A DNA stretch of 64,000 bases, taken from the NCBI RefSeq assembly GCF_032854445.1, contig NC_088302.1:5329338-5393337 (forward strand), given 5' to 3'. The stretch comes from Liolophura sinensis (taxonomy: Eukaryota > Mollusca > Polyplacophora > Chitonida > Chitonidae). This document shows positions 39,191-52,965 of the stretch, piece by piece. Numbering within the stretch: position 1 is the first letter of the stretch; every line of letters starts with the position of its first letter. The notes beneath the pieces were generated by a model. It saw only the letters and a list, made by a program, of their open reading frames with translations. It made no database searches and was not told the origin of the DNA. Both the position numbers and the translations under genes were made by a program.

Positions 39191-40850
39191 TAAACTATCT
39201 ACAAATGCCGCTATATATTTGGAGGCATTGTATATAAAAAAAATCTTGGTTTAGCACAATTTATCTTCACTATCTTATTCCAGATGGAACTACACTTTGG
39301 ATTTACTACAATTCAGGATTTAAAGTAAAATTATGGATGCCAATACAAAACATGGCTCACAAAATATGCTTATTGCTACATATGCTTTTATATAACCCAG
39401 CACGAACCAGGAGTAGACATATAAGCAGAAAATTTTGGGCAGTCACATGGCATATACAGTATTTCTCATAGTTATTAAGCTAACTACTGATCAGATATTG
39501 CATGAAATCCATGGTAACTTAGAGAAGCTAGACAAGTTTCTGATGCATATATGCCCTCAAATCAATGGCACTATAGTAAATACAAAGGCATTACGGGCAG
39601 ACAACATGTGAGTATTTTTTATTTTTAAGTAGTTTAAATGTTTTGGAGAAAAATTAGCAGAAAGAGCATTTATCTTTGTGTTTGGACATTATTGCTTTCC
39701 ACTCCTCTCTGGGGTGTCATGGTTGGATGATTTAGCCCAGGCACACGACTTAATATCGTTATTTAATGTTTTTCCTGTCCAAAAAGCAAATGTGAGATCA
39801 GCGTGTGAAAAGATAGGATTGGCTCATGAAAACTGTGCACGAAGGTGCTAGGGAATTTATCCAAAAGTTATCTAATTTATCAGCTTTCATATCAGACAAG
39901 CTGTCAATATTTGATGCGGCATCCATGACAGATAAAATATAAACACGAAGAAGTGCACCAATTTAATAAAAACAATGTTATGACACTCAAAAAACAAAGT
40001 AGGCAAAAACAAAAGAGAAGTTTTTCCCCATTTTTTTTGTCTTTCGCCTTCATTAGAGGCTCACAGATACACGGCAGGCCGGCTATCCCCGGTGCATAGG
40101 CAGCGCCGTTGTCCTTTCCTATCTCAAACAACCTGCTTAGTCCATGATAAAGCCGGAAGAAAAATGTGAGGATTGCATGAAGTCGCTATAGCGCGAGGAA
40201 GCAACATTTCATGGTTAAAAAAACAGTAAACACGTGTGCGGTTAGCACGGCCAATAAATTTTGTATTATTTCTTCGGGAAACCCGCGTGTTGAGGGACAT
40301 GGTATTTGGTACGCTTGTCTTTGTGTCCGGCCCCTAACAAAGATTGCAGCAACGTCAACATTCGTACTAGGCTTCCTAGAAATCCTGGTCATCGAAGCGT
40401 GACAGTATCCAGTGCCCCAGCCTTCTATAGCCTTTGGGGTTGTACGCGTAGATAAGGCAGGGAGCGCGGGAACGGCCTTACCGGGGCGGGCCTACAAGAC
40501 TTGGCAGCGGGAGAAAAACGGAAGGCGACAATGTGACGTACCGTCGATAAGCCCTGACAAGCGGAGAACTTGTGACACTCGTGTGGATTTCCGCTGATCA
40601 ATTATTCCAAGTCACTGAATTTGTATGACGTATATAGTCGCCTCCGTGAAGCCTGCCTCTTCGCCTCTTTAATCTCTCACGCCTCATTTGCACAGGATTT
40701 ATCATCACCTCAGACCACAACACTTCAATTAACTGAAATTTTCTGAATAACTGAATTTTGTTGTAATTGTTCTGATGAATTCCTGTATATAGTGAGGTAA
40801 TGACATAGAAACGATTGTGTCTGCGACCAACTCATTAACCTTTAGTGTAC
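39191..40850. other. Non-coding stretch; G+C-richer patch at 40400-40620
   Basis: The patch around 40440-40600 has several CpG dinucleotides (for example GGGAGCGCGGGAACGG). No start-to-stop product recognised. Confidence 0.5.
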
Positions 40851-42500
40851 GTATGCAACCAAATAGGCACAAGGTCCTGTCTGTGACAATGACATCAATC
40901 AAATACGCTCAAGATTCTGTCTGTGACCATGACATCAACCAAATACGCTCAAGATTCTGTCTGTGACAATGACATCAACCAAATAGGCACAAGGTCCTGT
41001 CTGTGACAATGACATCAACCAAATACGCACAAGGTCCTGTCTGTGACAATGACATCAAACAAATACGCTCAAGATTCTGTCTGTGACAATGACATCAACC
41101 AAATACGCACACGGTCCTGTCTGTGACAATGACATCAACCAAATACGCACACGCTCCTGTCTGTGACAATGACATCAATCAAACACTCACAAGATTCTGC
41201 CTGTGACAATGACATCAACCAAATACGCACACGGTCCTGTCTGTGATGATGACATCAAATAAATACGCACAAGATCCTGTCTGTGACAATGACATCAATC
41301 AAACACTCACAAGATCCTGTCTGTGACAATGACATCAACTATATACGCACACAGTCCTGTCTGTGACAATGACATCAACCAAATAAGCACACGTTTCTGT
41401 CTGTGACAATGACATCAACTAAATACGCACACGGTCCTGTCTGTGACAATAACATTACCTAAATACGCACACGGTCCTGTCTGTGATAATGACATCAAAC
41501 AAATACGCACAAGATCCTGTCTGTGACAATGACATCAATCAAACACTCACAAGATCCTGTCTGTGACAATGACATCAACCAAATACGCACAAGGTCCTGT
41601 CTGTGACAATGACATCAAACAAATACGCACACGGTCCTGTCTGTGACAATGACATCAACCAAATACGCACAAGATTCTGTCTGTGACAATGACATCAATC
41701 AAACACTCACAAGATCCTGTCTGTGACAATGACATTAACTAAATACGCACACGGTCCTGTCTGTGACAATGACATCAACCAAATACGCACAAGGTCCTGT
41801 CTGTGACAATGACATCAATCAAACACTCACAAGATTCTGTCTGTGACAATGACATCAATCAAACACTCACAAGATCCTGTCTGTGACAATGACATCAAAC
41901 AAATACGCACACGGTCCTGTCTGTGACAATGACATCAACCAAATACGCACAAGATTCTGTCTGTGACAATGACATCAATCAAACACTCACAAGATCCTGT
42001 CTGTGACAATGACATTAACTAAATACGCACACGGTCCTGTCTGTGACAATGACATCAACCAAATACGCACAAGGTCCTGTCTGTGACAATGACATCAACC
42101 AAATACGCACACGGTCCTGTCTGTGACAATGACATCAACCAAATACGCACAAGGTCCTGTCTGTGACAATGACATCAACCAAATACGCACAAGATTCTGT
42201 CTGTGACCATGACATCAATCAAACACTCACAAGATTCTGTCTGTGACAATGACATCAATCAAACACTCACAAGATCCTGTCTGTGACAATGACATTAACT
42301 AAATACGCACACGGTCCTGTCTGTGACAATGACATCAACCAAATACGCACAAGGTCCTGTCTGTGACAATGACATCAACCAAATACGCACACGGTCCTGT
42401 CTGTGACAATGGCATCAACCAAATACGCACAAGATTCTGTCTGTGACAATGATATCAATCAAACACTCACAAGACCCTGTCTGTGACAATGACATCAACC
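40851..42500. repeat. 40-bp satellite, about 41 monomers, with 280-bp higher-order period
   Basis: Monomer: CTGTCTGTGACAATGACATC, then AACCAAATACGCACAAGGTC. Two main variants differ in the second half (AAATACGCAC versus AAACACTCAC). The string GACATTAACT, AAATACGCACACGGTCC recurs at about 41731, 42011 and 42291, i.e. every 280 bp (7 monomers). Confidence 0.97.
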
Positions 42501-42830
42501 AAATGGGTGTGTCGCTGACCAACAAAAATAAGCAAATGATCGTATACCAAGCATCTCCGACCAGAGTCACCAACCGAATGTGCACATTGCTGACAAACAG
42601 ACTTCAACAAAATGTGCACACGATTGTATAATACATCAACCAAATACGCACAAGATCCTGTCAGTGACAATGATATCAACCAGATACGCACAAATGATAA
42701 TAATTGAGCACACAGTTGTACAATACATCAACCAAATACGCACAAGATCCTGTCAGTGACAATGACATCAACCAGATACGCACAAATGATAATAATTGAG
42801 CACACAGTTGTACAATACAACAGCCACAGA
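42501..42830. repeat. Diverged extension of the 40-bp array, with a ~106-bp two-copy unit
   Basis: CATCAACCAAATACGCACAA and AATGATAATAATTGAGCACA each occur twice between 42630 and 42815, showing a composite longer unit at the array edge. Confidence 0.85.
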
Positions 42831-43267
42831 AATACGCCACTTGTAGCATAATCTGAATAACTGTTGTTTTAAATTAAGTATATGAGGTACATGAATAGGT
42901 ATTTGTGTTTATACTGCGTTGATATAGTGTGCAAGAAATACCTCTACATTTTGGTATCACATTCTATGAATAAAAATAAAAATAAATGTCTTGGTACAAA
43001 TCAGATTATAATAGTCTATAAGTTCAACAAAACTGTCTGCTGAGGGAATATCTTACCGCGCGTGTTTTGCCTTTATAATTACAAATGATGTGTAAATTTA
43101 ATTTGAACAGCTTGTAATTTTCTTTGACGATATACTGTGTATAGAGAACATCCTTAGCGGTCAGGTAAATCTATAGCTACATACGACAATTTCGACAGGT
43201 GCAGCATGCTAAGCTTATGCATATCATTTCACTACGCGGCATAAATCGGAACATATACAGCATGTCA

Positions 43268-43268
<1 letters not shown>

Positions 43269-43360
<92 letters not shown>
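43269..43360. repeat. (AT)n microsatellite, ~45 units
   Basis: Uninterrupted AT dinucleotides directly abutting the 91-bp array. Confidence 0.98.
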
Positions 43361-43363
<3 letters not shown>

Positions 43364-43850
43364 TCTCAGCGTGTCATCTCTAAATGCCTATGCTACATTT
43401 CTAAACAACACAGTGTGTCAAGCCTAAATACCTGTATGAGACAATTCTCAGCATGCACAGCGTGTCATCTCTAAATGCCTGTGCTTCATTTCTAAACAAC
43501 ACAGTGTGTCAAGCCTAAATACCTGTACGAGACAATTCTCAGCATGCACAGCGTGTCATCTCTAAATGCCTATGCTACATTTCTAAACAACACAGTGTGT
43601 CAAGCCTAAATACCTGTATGAGACAATTCTCAGCATGCACAGCGTGTCATCTCTAAATGCCTATGCTACATTTCTAAACAACACAGTGTGTCAAGCCTAA
43701 ATACCTGTATGAGACAATTCTCAGCATGCACAGCGTGTCATCTCTGAATGCCTATGCTACATTTCTAAACAACACAGTGTGTCAAGCCTAAATACTCATA
43801 TGCTGCAATTCTCAACAAACACAGTTTGTCAAACCTAAATACCTATGTTA
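43361..43850. repeat. 91-bp tandem repeat, ~5 copies
   Basis: Unit: AGCGTGTCATCTCTAAATGC, CTATGCTACATTTCTAAACA, ACACAGTGTGTCAAGCCTAA, ATACCTGTATGAGACAATTC, TCAGCATGCAC. The last copy, near 43790-43845, is diverged. Confidence 0.95.
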
Positions 43851-46800
43851 TATTTTTCTTTCACTTATTTCTTAGTGTGTTAAAATGTGATTGATTTTTG
43901 AGCGCTGTATCTGGCAATAAAATTATTTTTAGTCATGCATACAAAAATTCTATACGATAAAAAATTAGAATAAACTACTGTGTATGGGAAAGCAAAAACA
44001 CAGAAAAATGTTTTTAACATTATGACATGCATACAGTGTGTGTGTGACATAGGCATTGTGCTCTACTGGCATTGTGCAATGCTGCATGATGGGATTGTAA
44101 AATGCTGGCATTGTGAGATATAGTGTTTTTTGTGTAAAATTGGTCATGGGTTTTGCATTCGCATATCCGTGCTTTATACTATCATAATTAGCCTATAACC
44201 TTTGTATTGACTGTGTATCGCTGGTTCCGCTTTTTGGCAATCATGCATGCTTTGAAAAAACGTTCACTATGGGCATTCATTTATGACAGTTGTCAATAAT
44301 TCAGTAATCCATTTCACACAACAAGCAATGTTTTATGTCCCTGAAGGCAATCACATTGAAAAAGAGATCACTCGCCTTTCTGGTCGTCAACTTTCTGGTG
44401 TCATTTGTGAACTACAATATATAATACGCTTCATTATGTCAATGAAATCACTGATGAAATATTGACACATTTTAAATGGCTGCAGATTTTAAACTCGATT
44501 GCTTTTATATATACATTTTTACGCACGAAAAGGCTTTTATACCATTGTCTTTTTTAAAAAAATGTATTGCAAAATTATACTGAATAATGCTTCAGAACGC
44601 TGAGCAAAATCTAAATGTGAATACAAAAAATAATCCCGTACATTAGGTTCTCATTAATTGTTTAGAATCTAAACGATCCAGATGCAGAAATTCTATCTAA
44701 AATGTCGATAGGACCTATTTTTGCCCTTCTTGCGTCGTATATTCCGTGGCACTAGTTTCTGTTCTAGTTTCTGCTTCCTGCTTAAACTTTTGACTGACAC
44801 CAAATTGTTGTCAAAGTTAATGATAAAGTAATTCGGAATGACATCGAGCTCAGCTATTCACAAACCATGCAGCTAGGCTCTTAAATGTAGTAGTTAAGTG
44901 ACGTAAAACTGTCACATATGGTGTGAGTGTAAAATATGATCAGAGAAATATGGCTTTTGAAAATACCAAACAAAAATATTTATATGTACCTGCTTAAACA
45001 GTTTGGAAAGTTTTTAGAGAAATAAAGGCAATAGACTTTACTGAAATCTCTGCATATCGCGCGATTGGGTTATATATAAATAACATTGTAATTTATGTAT
45101 GTATATAGTCCGTAAAGACTCGACGTAACATAATAAAACAAATGAGAGGTGAGCAGCCATTAACCCCGGCAGAAAATGGGATAATGGCGACAGAAGTTGT
45201 GTGAAATTCCCTTGGCGTTCCACGCATGAAATTGTTACACGACATAACTGAGGAAAACTGGCGGGTGCATTCAAACAAACTATTTTTCAAAGTTTACCTG
45301 TCAATTTTCCTATTAAATGTACAGAGTGGATGGCGATACAGCAGAGAAACGACCGATAATTGTTCCATTATTTTTTAATTATCACGCGATATTTGGAGAA
45401 GCAGTGAAATAAAAGTCCTAAAATGGGAAGCAGTAAAATGCAATACCGGAACACCCCAAGAGCATTCCGAACATGAGCTAGAAGTTCCATTTCGGCCTGA
45501 TCATCCAAATGGCTGCATTGAAAGGCTCTAATGAAAAGTGTCCTGGTTAAAAAAACCTAACTAGGGAGTCCTATATACGGTTTTAGGACTAAGCCAAGGC
45601 CTGTTTCCATACAGATTCACATATGGAATACGCCTGTTTGCTTGTGTGTTTGGAAAGGACTTGTTGTCAAAGTTTCTGTTATCATATTAAATAATAATCA
45701 GTATGAGAGGATAATTTAACGGGACAGTTCTTTGTGGCGAGCCATCATTCATGTCCTAGGTTTGAACAAAGTCATCGAGCTTTGGCGTAGCCTGCCAGCG
45801 GCCTGCTGAAATATTCATACGCCATTCATAGTCCTTCCGGGTCGCCTCGTGGAGCCGCAGTTCTTCCACGGCCGTCGAAAGTCTTGTCCTGCGCCGCTGT
45901 CTGTGGAACTGCATAAAGACGCCTTTATCTATAATTCACTTGGATCGATTGGTCATATTGTGTGGTGTTATAAGTCGATATGTCAACTTGAAACAGTGCT
46001 GCAGCAGTTCGTTTAATGTGAGCAATCAATTTTGTTTGAATCACTCCTGGGGGAGCATTAGAGAAGAACCTTTGAAGTGGGTCGGAAGCTAACGGTACGT
46101 AAACCGACAGACAAATAAATACATCAAAGTCACCTGTGACAGGGAAGTTACCTGTAGATATGACAGGTGCGTACAGACAGCGAGGACCACTGACTGACGT
46201 ATAGCTACATGTATACATATGCTGTTTGACTTGCACGCACAAATATATATTCTGCATGCATGTCAAACATGTACCATGCACTCTTCCAGACATTGGCGCC
46301 TTGGTAACACTAAAATGCCGTAACAGAATGATTCGCGCTCCGACATGCCGGGTCCATCTCTCTCTCTCTTCTATCTATATATACATATATATATCTGGTG
46401 CCGGAAATAACGGTGGTACAAGCCATACACAGTCCATTTGCTATGACTCCCTATCATTCCAGTATATTTACAGATATGCACTGGATTTCTGACATACTAG
46501 GGAGTCTTAGCGAATCGATGAAATGTCTGCAATTCAATATCACACATAATTAAATTGTATCCATGAATACAAATCCTTGTACAAATAAAAAAAATCCTGA
46601 CGTAAACCCAGAGCGGGAACTCTTGTGGAAGACAAAATCCATGTTTGTAGTCTGCAGCAACATTATGTAGTGTAACCTACACAGTGTATACTTGAAGTGA
46701 AAAACAATCTCGGTCTCAGACGAAATGTAAGAGAACACTAGTTTCAGGAATACGTGAAATTCTTTCGTTTTTTCTTTTTTCTCCTCACATTTTTATGACC

Positions 46801-49500
46801 TAGAAATTGCAGACGAAAGTAATTATTTCCGGGTTTTTGGGACCAAATTTCGAGCATCTGAAATGCCATTCAAGAGTTAGGATTATGGAGTGTAGGGTAA
46901 TTCATAACAGATGTTTCACAGAAATAGACTAGTTTGAAAATTAGTTCGTTAACACCTTAGGGGAATTCTTATGAAGAAACTGACGAGACGTCACATTATT
47001 TAGGTGTTGCCCCAAAGAACACTGCATTTTTGTCCTATTCTCAACACATTTTATGGGGGACAAAAATTCTAACACAAATGAATTACATAGGTTTGCATGG
47101 GGACAGTTTTAGCTGGTATTTCGAATGGCACAGACTTTGTCTCCACGTTTATGTTTGTTTTAAATGAAATATATTTGAGTATCACATCAGTGACCAATTA
47201 ATTCCTGCCCTAAAACATAGGGCACTATGTCTATATTTTTCCTGTAGGTCCCATAACCACAACACATATATATGTAACAATAACTTCATAAGGACGATTG
47301 TCGTGCACCATTAGAATAATGCAATTAGCGTGAAATACATAGTTTGATTTTTTGTAACATATAAACAGCATGGGGGCCTCCTTAAACAAATCATTTTTCG
47401 ATATTTAAAGTAATTTAAGCTTAAACATTGATCATAGTGAAATACCCTAACGTGATATAGACATATAAAATTTATTTAACACTTTCTCCTTCATCGTGAT
47501 CTGTGAAATGAAGATGGGACTGGGCAATCGCGGGGATCTATTTCAATGTAACAGTATTGATGACCAAACCTGCCGTATATGTTATATTACTTCGAACGCC
47601 CCAATTATGCCACTCATATAATAACACATGTTACAGAGTATAAGCAGTGTTACGTACTTACTCTAAGCATAGATGCAGTATACGCTCCTAACCTGAAATT
47701 GATCAGCATTAAATGAGCTCAGCGTAGTATTACAACCATTTCCAACATAAAATAAGTATACCCACAAATTTGTTTCCAACAAATAAGTATATTTGTTCGA
47801 TTTTTGTATTAATTTGTGTATGTATATGTTGGTATTATTGTTGGGGGGACCCACCACCTTGTGTTCATGAAGAGTTCATGAACACTCTACCGCGAGACAC
47901 GTGTTTCTGCAAAAAAATAAAAGGCTACATGAAGAATATACATTCCATGCAGAATCGTATGGAAACTGCTTCTGTCTTTCTGGTGTTTGGGAAATGTTGA
48001 TGGCTTCTTTTAGGCATTAGTGTTTAAATGCATCAGTTGAAATAATTATTATTACGTTGTGAAATCAAATCCGTCAGCTAAGGTATATTTTCTTCATAAT
48101 TTAATGAAAATCACAAGGACAATAATATAGATGTCATCACAAAACACTGAAATAATTTCTTGAGTATAATGAAATAAAATGAATTTGATAATTAGAATTT
48201 TAAGATGAGCTATATGGCCTATATTAATATATTCTTAATTAGGCTCAAGTGAGGTCACAGGATTCTATGTAATGTGCAATAATACATGCACGTATAAAGT
48301 CTTAGTCTGACAACACAGTCAGTTTACAGCAAAAGCATTTTTACGTAACTGGCATTCAACACCGAGAATCTAAAGTGATCCGCAAAATTCAGGTATTTTA
48401 ATGCACTGAATAATGTTCACGTAATTGTAAAATCTGGTATTTTCGATACAATGTTCAGTGGTTTGTCTGCAGACGAATCTATAGTCGTCGTTTCAGACGT
48501 TCGTATGCCAAACGTGATCCATAATGGACCTTTCAGGTCAATAATCGCAATCTAAGCGCAAAGACTACTGTCCTCTGAATGTGTGATGGTTTATTTAGTT
48601 TATTTTTATATTTGATATAACGTTTAGCACAAATTGCTGATGTGTTCCATCTCTTCCACCTTGTTGCTAAAAATTGTCTTAACTGATCCGTCCGGTTGAA
48701 GGTTTCGATCTAGTAAATCATTGTTCACTTATTGTTTATCAGGGATGGATTGTCTTTATTCCACCTGTATATCTTGAGGGGACAATTACCTGGCATAAGG
48801 ACTATAGTAATGACTCGTGCTGTCCCTCACCTTTGCTTACCTGCGATATTTTCCTCCAACTATAAGCCTATAGATCTTGATCCTCATCATTACTGGTGAC
48901 GTGACTGTATCAGGTGTCTTCGCCGCAGGTAAGATGCTCAGGTAACATCGTTACTGCACTTAACATCACTGAGAATCCCTGATTACTACACTGTCTTCTA
49001 AACAGTGTTTTATATCAAGATGGAAATGCACGATCTTCTTAACAATGTTTATGTGAGGGAAAGGATGGCAACAAGGCGAGTCAAATTTGTGACTCCGGGC
49101 GAACAGTGTGTATCTACGCCATGTAGCCTTCTTCTCTCGTATTTTACTTCAGTTTGTTCTTGGTACAAAGTTATTCATATGCTATGTACCTGTTACTTAC
49201 CAAGTTGACATAAAATAACTTGTTTGCTGGAACGAATAAACTTTTCCTTGACAATACACATTTCAGGAAGTTTGTACATTTGTTCAGGTTTAGACATCGT
49301 GACCGTCTATAACTGTGTAATTATGAAATAGTTAGAGTTATTTATTTATTGATTTAAATGATCCTCAACGCTGTGCGCAAGAATTTTTCACCTCTATACT
49401 AGCGTTTAGGTTATGGATTCAGGGAGCGATTTAGCCCAATGAGCCTGCGAGAGTATCCGAAGAAAATAAGAAAACACTTAAATTTATATACTGGTATATA
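43851..49500. other. Long non-coding stretch, nothing recognised
   Basis: 5.6 kb without a recognisable exon, RNA gene or array, apart from a small TC/TA microsatellite at about 46360-46395. A donor-like CGCCGCAG|GTAAGA lies near 48930. A CpG-richer patch spans 45770-45910. A degenerate SINE-like piece may lie at 49338-49450. Confidence 0.45.
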
Positions 49501-49502
49501 GT

Positions 49503-49660
49503 TTTATTTATTATTTTGATTGGTATTTCACGCCGTACTCAAGAATATTTCATTTGTAACCAAAACCGCTTGTAACCATCATTATGGTTGGAGGAAACCG
49601 GGCAGAGCTCGGGGGAAACCCACGACCATTCGCAGGTTTCTGTCAGACCTTCTGACGTGA
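49503..49660 (-). mobile_element. SINE family B, 5'-truncated copy
   Basis: Plus strand: TTTTGATTGGTATTTCACGC, CCGTACTCAAGAATATTTC, GGTTGGAGGAAACCGGGCAG, CCCACGACCATTCGCAGG. Confidence 0.88.
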
Positions 49661-49789
49661 AAGTAAGTCAGTACATTCACGTGAATGAAGTGAGACCAAA
49701 GACATGGTGTCTAGATGGTTAATAAGCTGTACCAACAAAATTGTTCGGACTAAATGTAATAAAAATTACATAGAGTTAAAAAAAGAGTG

Positions 49790-50215
49790 TGAAAAGTTAA
49801 CCGTAAATATGGTCTTCAATATTCTTTTCGATTTTTCTTTAAAGAGAAAAAGTGGGACCGCCTTTTGGTATATATATATATATATACATGAAGTCTATGT
49901 GTTATAATGTTATCACTGGGGATGTATCACATGTTTGATAAATATATTTGCTCTCGAGTTTGGTCTTTTCACCTAAGAAATGTGTTCAACCTGGATTTTG
50001 ACATGGTTATGTTTTTAATATATTCATAAATATTATCATGATTCAGATTAGTTACATATGTTTGGATATAACCAACAAATTTACATTCAAAAAAATTTAT
50101 TAGACATGCGTCATATCCTTATTTAGGACATTATTATACCAAAATATGGTTCCAAATACCCAGCATGCAGATATATTTTCAAATACCCATTTCTCCTGGA
50201 AAAAAAAAATAATCG
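49790..50215. repeat. Dispersed repeat family D, copy 3
   Basis: AAATATGGTCTTCAATATTC at the left matches copy 2. CATATGTTTGGATATAACC and CAAATTTACATTC at the right match copy 2 in inverse. No coding capacity. Confidence 0.65.
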
Positions 50216-50639
50216 ACAAAATATTAAAAACCATGTTTTCAACTTTCATCTGGTTTTCGCATTATTTTTATGCTTTCTTGTCCTTTAAGGAATTTGCTAC
50301 AAGAGGTATTTAGTTCATAAAATACATGTAAAATTATTTTTGTTCAATAAAATATTGGTGTTGTCTGTTCGCACTCTGTAGCTGCATAATACAAAATGGT
50401 CGCCTTTCCAGTGATTCGGCACTGCTCCGATTTACCGAAACTAGGTTCAGTATTACAGGCTTGCTCTCGTTGAAGTCGGAAGAAAAAATTCATTGATCCA
50501 CAACTTTCATATTCACATTCACGTATTCACATCCATCTTCACTCCACGAATGTATCTCCTAAAAACAATGGCATCGTTTAAAACCTAATGTTTTGCAGCC
50601 GATAGTCACAGATCCGTTGGACCTACCCTTTATGTACTG

Positions 50640-51178
50640 ATTTCGGTGTACAGACACAAGTGTACAAATGTAGGTGCACAGATATAAGTGTACAGATATG
50701 GGTGTACAGAAACAGATGTATAGGTACAGGTTTACAAATATAGGTGTATGAATGTAGGTGTACATATGTCGGTGTATAGACATAAGCGTACAAATATAGG
50801 TGTACAGAAACAGATGCACAGATACAGGTATACAAATATAGGTGTACGGATATAGGTGTACAGATATAGTTGTACAAATATAGGTGTACAGACGCAAGTG
50901 TACAAATATAGATCTACAGATACAGATGCACAGATGTAAGTGTAGAGATATAGGTGTACAGATACAGGTGTACAGATATAGGTGTACAGATATAGGTATA
51001 CAGATATAGGTTTACAGACAAATGTGTACAGATATAAGTTGTACAGATAAAGGTGTGCAAATATAGGTGTACCAGAATCAGGTGTACAGATACAGTTGTA
51101 CAATAAAGGTGTACAGAATAAAGGTGTAGTACAGATATAGGTTATACAGATATAGGTATACAGATATAGGTGCATCAC
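50640..51178. repeat. 14-bp tandem repeat, ~38 copies
   Basis: Unit GTGTACAGATATAG with variants (GTATACAGATATAG, GTGTACAAATATAG). Three units make 42 bases or 14 codons, so minus-strand ORFs rich in YTYICTP are artefacts. One-base slips near 51060-51140 interrupt the period. Confidence 0.95.
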
Positions 51179-52598
51179 ACATGTTTGTGGATCAAAAACA
51201 AGATCAAAAACTTACAAGATGGTGATCTATTTTCGTCAAAGTTTTGTCTATACTGAGTCCAGGATTGGGAGTTATCAACGTTCAATTTCCGCCCAACAGC
51301 GAATCAACGAAAGGTTGCAAATATGGAACAGCTCATATAGTTGGATTAATTTTCAGTAGATAGGTATAGTTTTCTCAACCTCGAAAATGTGTATCTGTAA
51401 TATTCACCGTGTTATCTGTAATATTCACCCGTTATATATAAATGAGTACAGCAACCAAATATCTCTGTTTACTGCTTTCACCAGAACTGTATTTTCAGTT
51501 TTAAGTACATACATAACGACTTTGGTTTCTTCAAAGTAGTAACTGTATACACTGACTATTATTTGTATATTTTTCCTTCCTTTGCACGGAAAAGCAATCA
51601 ACAGTTTTCAGTGATGTTGGAAAGGACTTAAGGCGACCTGAGTGAAATCAGTATTAAAACTGTGTACCATGCAGAGTATCAGTTGTCGATAACAAAATAT
51701 GTATCTTAGGTACGCATTGATTGCAGCTCTTAATATATCCAACGTGGCGATCTTCAACGCGATGAATATACTGTCCCTTGCCCCGGTTAAGCGAAATTAA
51801 CACAGTCCATAAAGCAGAAGCGCCAGAGATTCTGAACGCTCTTTATACTGTTGTACCTTATAATTTGTACCAATGTATACTCACGACCATTTGTGTGATC
51901 ATGACAATAATATTATTAAACCTCACGTAAATTTATCGTTCCCCCATTGGATAATATCAAGTCACGTGGGGTTCAGCATTTCGTGATGTTGCAAGCTGTG
52001 ACGTCATTGAAGAAACAAATGCAGTGTAGCACGATAAACGGGCTTTATCACATTTATTTTTGGTCGCGTCTTTGTAGTCTCTCTTTCGTGTTGTAATACG
52101 TCACATCTGCCCTCTACTTTGAGAGTCGGATGTTTTGACAGTCTATTTCCCTTCGATAACACATTCACGTATGGAAACGAAAATAAACTCTTGAGTGATG
52201 GATTATCCGGTAAAATAAAACAATTATCGCAAGTTTCAGAGTAGAACATCGTGATTTGTCGGTCTCTCGACAGCTGACTTACAACTCGCGCTGCGCGTTT
52301 GGTGACAAATCACGAAGTTCCACTCTGAATCCTGCAATAATCGTATATTGTTACGATCTCTAAATTCGATGCTGATGATTTGGAAATTGAAAACCAACCT
52401 TGGCGTAGCTCAGAGTTTACATATTAACAATACTAAAAAAATCTCTTTTAAATGGTATTTTAACAAAAATGACTGTCTTGCGCGTCTTAGTCACTACACC
52501 TCTGCTCAGCAAGAAATGTTTTTTCTTAATATCAGTTAATAATATATGTAGCTGTAAAATTCATAGTATTTGAAGACTTGTTTGGGGACCTGCCCGAT
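51179..52598. other. Non-coding stretch, nothing recognised
   Basis: No gene, RNA or array recognised. Confidence 0.5.
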
Positions 52599-52715
52599 TC
52601 CCCCCCCCCCCACCCCCCTTACCCCCATAATGATGGCCGCCGTCGTGAACTTCAAATATTCTTGGTTACGATGTAAAACACCAATCAAATAAATAAATAG
52701 ATAAATAAATAAATT
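52599..52715 (+). mobile_element. SINE family B, 5'-truncated, next to a poly-C tract
   Basis: Poly-C, then CATAATGATGGCCGCCGTCG, CAAATATTCTTGGTTACG, AAACACCAATCAAATAAAT and a poly(AAAT) tail. Confidence 0.85.
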
Positions 52716-52766
52716 GAACACTTGTCATTTGGTCATTAATTAGTGTGGATTATTTACTTATATACT

Positions 52767-52965
52767 TATTTACGTATTTATTTATTTATTGGGTGTGTTA
52801 TTCCGTAATCGAGAATATTTCACTCAAACGACGACGACCATCATTATGGTTGGAGGAAAGCCTACAGAACCCGGGAAAACCCCACGAACATCAACATCCA
52901 CAGGTTGGTGCCAGACCTTCCAACAAACGGGCGGAGAGAAGCCAGGACCTGAATTACAGCCACCC
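52767..52965 (-). mobile_element. SINE family B, opposite orientation to its neighbour
   Basis: Plus strand: TATTTATTTATTTATTGGG, CGTAATCGAGAATATTTCAC, CATCATTATGGTTGGAGG, AACCCGGGAAAACCCC, GGTTGGTGCCAGACCTTCC. It lies tail-to-tail with the copy ending at 52715. Confidence 0.85.

Noticed and set aside
40851-42500. CRISPR-like array of regular 40-bp units
   Set aside because: Units are contiguous with no unique spacers, and this is an animal genome; it is a satellite.
50559-51178. Tyr/Cys/Thr-rich ORFs of 84-148 codons
   Set aside because: A product of the 14-bp tandem repeat, open by periodicity.
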